Positions 60,611 through 64,000 of a DNA stretch of 64,000 bases are shown one piece after another. The notes under the pieces are model-generated. The model was not told the DNA's origin. It did no database searches and saw only the letters and a list, made by a program, of their open reading frames with translations. Both the position numbers and the translations under genes were made by a program. The DNA is from Lacibacter luteus (lineage in GTDB: Bacteria > Bacteroidota > Bacteroidia > Chitinophagales > Chitinophagaceae), in NCBI RefSeq assembly GCF_004118265.1, contig NZ_SDHW01000001.1, forward strand, positions 930,001 through 994,000, written 5' to 3'. Positions within the stretch are counted from its first letter, which is position 1, and each line of letters opens with the position of its first letter.

Positions 60611-62508
60611 GAAAACTGATAGTCTCTCTTTTAACTATTTGTGCAGCTGCAAATCTAAATGCGCAAAGCCTTTTTAACTATTCCTCACTTTCACTGCCGG
60701 ATAGTTTAAAAAAAGATGCCGATGCCGTTTATCACCTGAATGAAAGTATCGTTGAAATAGAATCGCCGTCCCGAATGAGAATCAAGTCGCATACAGTTGT
60801 TACGGTACTCACAAAAGCGGCATTGCATCATGCAAGACAACGTATTGCTGTAGACAAACTCCGAAAGCTTGATGATATTAAAATAAAAATTTACAACGAA
60901 CTGGGCATTGAAGTTGAAAAGTACAATAAAAAAGATGGAAGCCTGCAAGGCATGTTTGATGGCATGACACTCGCTTCCGATATTAAAATCTTCGAACTCG
61001 ATTTTCCGGTACCAGGATTACCCTGTACAATAGAAACAGAATACGAATTGGATTTTAACGGATTTATCGACATCCCTTTATGGTTTTTTAGCGGAAGTAC
61101 TGAAGCGTACAGGAAAAGCAGGTATATCGTAAAATCGGCAATTCCTGTTAAATACAAAGCGTACAATTTTAAAGATGAGCCTGTTATTACCACCGAAGCT
61201 GATAAAAAAATATACAGCTGGGAACTCAACAACAAAGCAGTACAGGTAAGAGAGAATAATTCCTACGGTGCAAAAATTTCGCTGCCCTGGATCGATGTGT
61301 CGCCTTTACAATTCAGTTATGATGGGTATGCAGGATCGCTTGAAAGCTGGAAGGAATTTGGCAAATGGAGTTTCCCTTTTTACGAAGAGAAAACCGGGTT
61401 TACCCCTGAACGCTCTGCCTTTTTTCAATCGTTGGTGAAAGATGCAAAAACCGAACAGGAAAAGATCTCCATCCTGTATCGTTACATGCAAAAAGAAATG
61501 CGTTATGTTGGTATCCAGTTTGGCATCGGCGGTTTTAAACCCTTTCCTCTTTCGTTTGCCGAACAAAAAAAATATGGCGATTGTAAAGGACTTACACACT
61601 ACATGAAACAGATCTTAAGCACTGTTGGCATTAAGTCATTACCGGCGCTTATTAACTCAGGCATCAATCAATATCCTGTAGATCCTGTATTTGCATCAAA
61701 CACATTCAATCATGTTATTTTATGCGTGCCTTTGAAAAATGATACTGTCTGGCTTGAGTGTACCAGCAAGCAAAATATTTCCGGTGTATTGGGTCCGGCT
61801 ACCGAAAACAGAAATGCGCTGCTTATTACCGAAGCTGGAGGTGTATTGGCAAAAACTCCAACCAGCAACAGCATAGATAATCAATGGCGGTCGGAAACCG
61901 TTGCTGAGCTGTTCGATGATGGTAGTGCTATCCTTAACAGCAGGGTTTATGTTAGCGGCGAATTTTGGGACTACGTGTACGCTTATCTCAACGGCCAAAC
62001 AAAAGAACAAATGAAAAAAGCACTGGCAGATGCTTTTGGCTATAAAGTACCAAATGATTTAATGGTAAGTATTTTAAACGACTCGGCAAACGGACATTTA
62101 GTGGAGATTAAACTTGCCTATAACCAGTATTATGATTTTAAAGCCGGCAGCAAACTTTTTTATCCTGTACGCCAATACAAATTGAACGACGAGCCTATAA
62201 AACCAGCTGAAAAACGAAAATTCGATTACCTGTTCAATTACCCGTACTTAAAAACCGATAAGATTACCTACAAACTGCCAACGGGTTTTGTAACAGAAAC
62301 ACTGCCCCAACCCAAAGAAGTAAAAAGCAGCATTGTAACTTATAACAGCAAAACAGAACTGAATGAAAGCAAAACGGAATTAACGGTATACACCGAACTG
62401 CAATTATTGAAACACCTTGTACCTGCCGTACAATATAACGAAGTTGCCAACAGTTTTGAAGCAATTAAAAAAGACGAAACTCAAAAAATAGTTTTAAAGA
62501 AAGGATAA
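60607..62508 (+). CDS. Secreted DUF3857 and transglutaminase-domain protein
   Basis: A 633-residue exported protein (signal peptide ending LNAQ) with the same layout as its upstream paralog: DUF3857 domain, transglutaminase core, C-terminal beta domain. Here the catalytic candidates are kept: YGDCKGLTHYM (Cys326) and NTFNHVILCV (His369), with WLECTSK in the place of the third residue. Members are common in Bacteroidota and may act as proteases or cross-linking enzymes in the periplasm; the substrate is unknown. Confidence 0.85.
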   Translation: MRKLIVSLLTICAAANLNAQSLFNYSSLSLPDSLKKDADAVYHLNESIVEIESPSRMRIKSHTVVTVLTKAALHHARQRIAVDKLRKLDDIKIKIYNELGIEVEKYNKKDGSLQGMFDGMTLASDIKIFELDFPVPGLPCTIETEYELDFNGFIDIPLWFFSGSTEAYRKSRYIVKSAIPVKYKAYNFKDEPVITTEADKKIYSWELNNKAVQVRENNSYGAKISLPWIDVSPLQFSYDGYAGSLESWKEFGKWSFPFYEEKTGFTPERSAFFQSLVKDAKTEQEKISILYRYMQKEMRYVGIQFGIGGFKPFPLSFAEQKKYGDCKGLTHYMKQILSTVGIKSLPALINSGINQYPVDPVFASNTFNHVILCVPLKNDTVWLECTSKQNISGVLGPATENRNALLITEAGGVLAKTPTSNSIDNQWRSETVAELFDDGSAILNSRVYVSGEFWDYVYAYLNGQTKEQMKKALADAFGYKVPNDLMVSILNDSANGHLVEIKLAYNQYYDFKAGSKLFYPVRQYKLNDEPIKPAEKRKFDYLFNYPYLKTDKITYKLPTGFVTETLPQPKEVKSSIVTYNSKTELNESKTELTVYTELQLLKHLVPAVQYNEVANSFEAIKKDETQKIVLKKG

Positions 62509-62512
62509 GAAA

Positions 62513-62533
62513 AAAGCCCCGTTAAGGGGCTTT
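62513..62533 (+). terminator. Terminator of the DUF3857 pair
   Basis: AAAGCCCC / GGGGCTTT stem with a 5-base loop, followed by ACTTTTTGG. It begins a few bases after the stop. Confidence 0.75.
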
Positions 62534-62565
62534 ACTTTTTGGACAAGAATACCAAAGTCTTCTAA

Positions 62566-62679
62566 TTAATATTTTACAACTACAGTCAAAATTGCAATCA
62601 CTAAAAAGGATACAATAAAGAGCGCCAGGGGTACATCTTTACGACTATAGGGCGGAATGGTTTTTTCAAAGCGTTTCAT
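62566..62679 (-). CDS. 37-residue single-pass membrane microprotein
   Basis: A short minus-strand frame from ATG 62679 to TAA 62566, encoding MKRFEKTIPPYSRKDVP followed by a membrane helix (about residues 18-35, LALFIVSFLVIAILTVVV) and KY. The charged start, Pro-Pro motif, single well-formed helix and isolated position argue that it is real, not chance. No family recognised. It may be a small subunit or regulator of a membrane complex. Confidence 0.55.
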   Translation of the reverse strand: MKRFEKTIPPYSRKDVPLALFIVSFLVIAILTVVVKY

Positions 62680-62789
62680 AGTAATATGATTTTTAAACGT
62701 GAAAAGAGTCTACAATATAACGATTTTTGCCTTTACTCATTGCATTCTAACCAAAAAAAATTGCCAAAAAGCAGCTACCACAGCGGTTT

Positions 62790-63305
62790 TCAGAGGATCT
62801 TCTTCATTAAACAGTCTGTTTGCAGATCGGTTCCCAGCAGAAATTTATGCTCATCAAACTTCTTAAATCCCCACTTTTCGTAAAACGAAATAGCCCTGCT
62901 GTTCTTTTCCCATACACCCAGCCAAACGGCTTTCATCTGCATTTCTTCTGCTATCTGCAGGCAGCTTTGCATTAACGCTTTACCAACGCCTTTGCCAATT
63001 GCTTTATCCAACGCATAAATACGGGCAATTTCAATTGCAGATTCATCTTTCAGTTTATTCTCAACACGCATACGGGCATAGCCTAAAGCTTCGTGGTTGT
63101 GGTTAGCCAACAAAAAAATACCATTGCCCTCTTCTACTTCTTTCATCAACATTTCTTTTGTGAACTGCTCGTTCATAAACATCTCCATATCGGCCGCAGT
63201 ATTATCCTTTGCGAATGTTTGGTAAAAGGCAGTGCGGCTCAGATCGGCTATCAACTCAGCATCAGTTGCTGAAGCACGTGATACAGTAACTTCAAATTCG
63301 TTCAT
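62790..63305 (-). CDS. GNAT family N-acetyltransferase
   Basis: A 171-residue acetyltransferase. The acetyl-CoA binding motif is near IARIYALDKAIGKGVGKALMQ, followed by WLGVWEKNSRAISFYEKWGFKKF, the typical fourth motif. The substrate cannot be read; this length and ending fit small-molecule or protein N-acetyltransferases. Divergent from the methyltransferase gene. Confidence 0.88.
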   Translation of the reverse strand: MNEFEVTVSRASATDAELIADLSRTAFYQTFAKDNTAADMEMFMNEQFTKEMLMKEVEEGNGIFLLANHNHEALGYARMRVENKLKDESAIEIARIYALDKAIGKGVGKALMQSCLQIAEEMQMKAVWLGVWEKNSRAISFYEKWGFKKFDEHKFLLGTDLQTDCLMKKIL

Positions 63306-63391
63306 TGTACAATTTTTATCGGAAGTATAAATTTCCTGAAATGTTTTACAATAATTAAAATTTATCTTTAGAACGACGATTAATTTAAACT

Positions 63392-64000
63392 ATGGACAGA
63401 CAGTATTGGGAACGTATTGCGCCTAACTACAACGAAGAAATTTTTGACGTACTTCAAAACGATAAAAGCGGAAAAATTATTCATGCCATTGAAACAGCAG
63501 CATCGAAAGACAAGACAGTAATGGATATTGGTTGTGCAATTGGCAAATGGATACCCTTGCTTGCTACTGCTTTTAAATACGTGGTAGCCACCGACATTTC
63601 TGCCATTAATCTCGACATTGCAAAAGAACGATGCAAAGACTATCCTAATGTAGATTATCAGCGGATGGATATGAGTGCTTACTCATTAACAGTAACCCCT
63701 TGCGATGTGGCTGTGTGCATTAATGCTATTTTAACCGACAATCTGAAGAAACGCATCAACTTCTTTCAATCGCTCGATCTCTGTTTAAACAAAGGAGGCT
63801 CACTTATACTGGTTGTTCCATCGCTTGAATCGAAACTGTACGCCAACATTATTGCTAACCGTTGGAATGTGGATGAGGAAAACAAAGAAAAAATAGCATC
63901 GGAAGAGAAAGCGTATGCTTTGGCAAAGAACATAAAGCAGGGTGTAACCGATATAGACAATGTGCCTACCAAACATTACCTGAAAGAAGAACTGGAGTTG
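63392..64000 (+). CDS. Class I SAM-dependent methyltransferase, truncated by the window edge
   Basis: Starts at ATG 63392 (MDRQYWERIAPNYNEEIFD) and runs open to the right edge, 203 codons so far. The SAM-binding motif is VMDIGCAIGKWIPLL, with VVATDISAINLDIAK for the acidic motif II and DVAVCINAIL for motif IV. This is a generic UbiE-like small-molecule methyltransferase fold; the substrate is unknown. A possible -7 box TATCTTTA lies at 63363-63370. Confidence 0.85.
   Translation, partial: MDRQYWERIAPNYNEEIFDVLQNDKSGKIIHAIETAASKDKTVMDIGCAIGKWIPLLATAFKYVVATDISAINLDIAKERCKDYPNVDYQRMDMSAYSLTVTPCDVAVCINAILTDNLKKRINFFQSLDLCLNKGGSLILVVPSLESKLYANIIANRWNVDEENKEKIASEEKAYALAKNIKQGVTDIDNVPTKHYLKEELEL

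Noticed and set aside
1-64000. CRISPR arrays, tRNA or rRNA genes, integrases, transposases, toxin-antitoxin or restriction genes
   Set aside because: I looked for spaced identical repeats, tRNA T-loop patterns and typical motifs and saw none.

Overview
The window looks like a chromosomal segment of a Bacteroidota bacterium, most likely family Chitinophagaceae. The reasons are the moderate A+T content, the absence of clear Shine-Dalgarno sequences, promoters with the Bacteroidota -7 box TAnnTTTG (often written TACCTTCG here), a protein with a type IX secretion (T9SS) C-terminal sorting domain, and family-typical genes (DUF1599 beside folP, a two-FKBP lipoprotein beside a DHH phosphoesterase, DUF3857/transglutaminase pairs, NamZ/DUF1343). 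I saw no rRNA, tRNA, CRISPR array, insertion sequence, phage or integrase gene.

Layout. 1-8.9 kb: the tail of an L,D-transpeptidase, a tandem pair of small secreted paralogs, a YdcF-like protein, a minus-strand ribD/DMT-transporter/yigZ set facing prmC, an ExbB-ExbD pair, and lpdA. 9-23 kb: a possible flavoprotein, a secreted M28 peptidase, a T9SS cargo protein, nucleotide-metabolism genes (dCMP deaminase, deoxyribosyltransferase-like), a c-type cytochrome lipoprotein, a band-7 protein, pepT, a CPBP protease, an FKBP isomerase and a NamZ-like muramidase. 23.9-30 kb: two HisKA_3 histidine kinases flank one LuxR-type response regulator. 30.2-43 kb: a run of nine same-strand genes, eight of them for exported proteins (an astacin-like metalloprotease, a TPR protein, two paralogous pairs, a lipoprotein), most of unknown function. 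43-64 kb: housekeeping and envelope genes (ppa, NlpC/P60, an ECF sigma factor with a membrane partner, NUDIX, recF, a DUF721 protein, an ABC permease, a DoxX protein, DUF1599, folP, FKBP, DHH, ndk, DUF3857 pair, GNAT, methyltransferase).

The most interesting observations are two. First, a T-rich inverted repeat, WTCC-N10-GGATA, recurs three times at nearly the same distance from start codons and -7 boxes in the secreted-protein region. One copy lies in the divergent region between the kinase/regulator operon and the cluster, so it is a candidate operator for that regulator. Second, the window is full of short dispersed palindromic or word-like repeats. One family sits directly after stop codons in a fixed orientation, and two elements lie in frame inside the essential-type genes prmC and ribD, reminiscent of protein-coding palindromic elements.

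All functional names are from reading motifs by eye; no database search was run.
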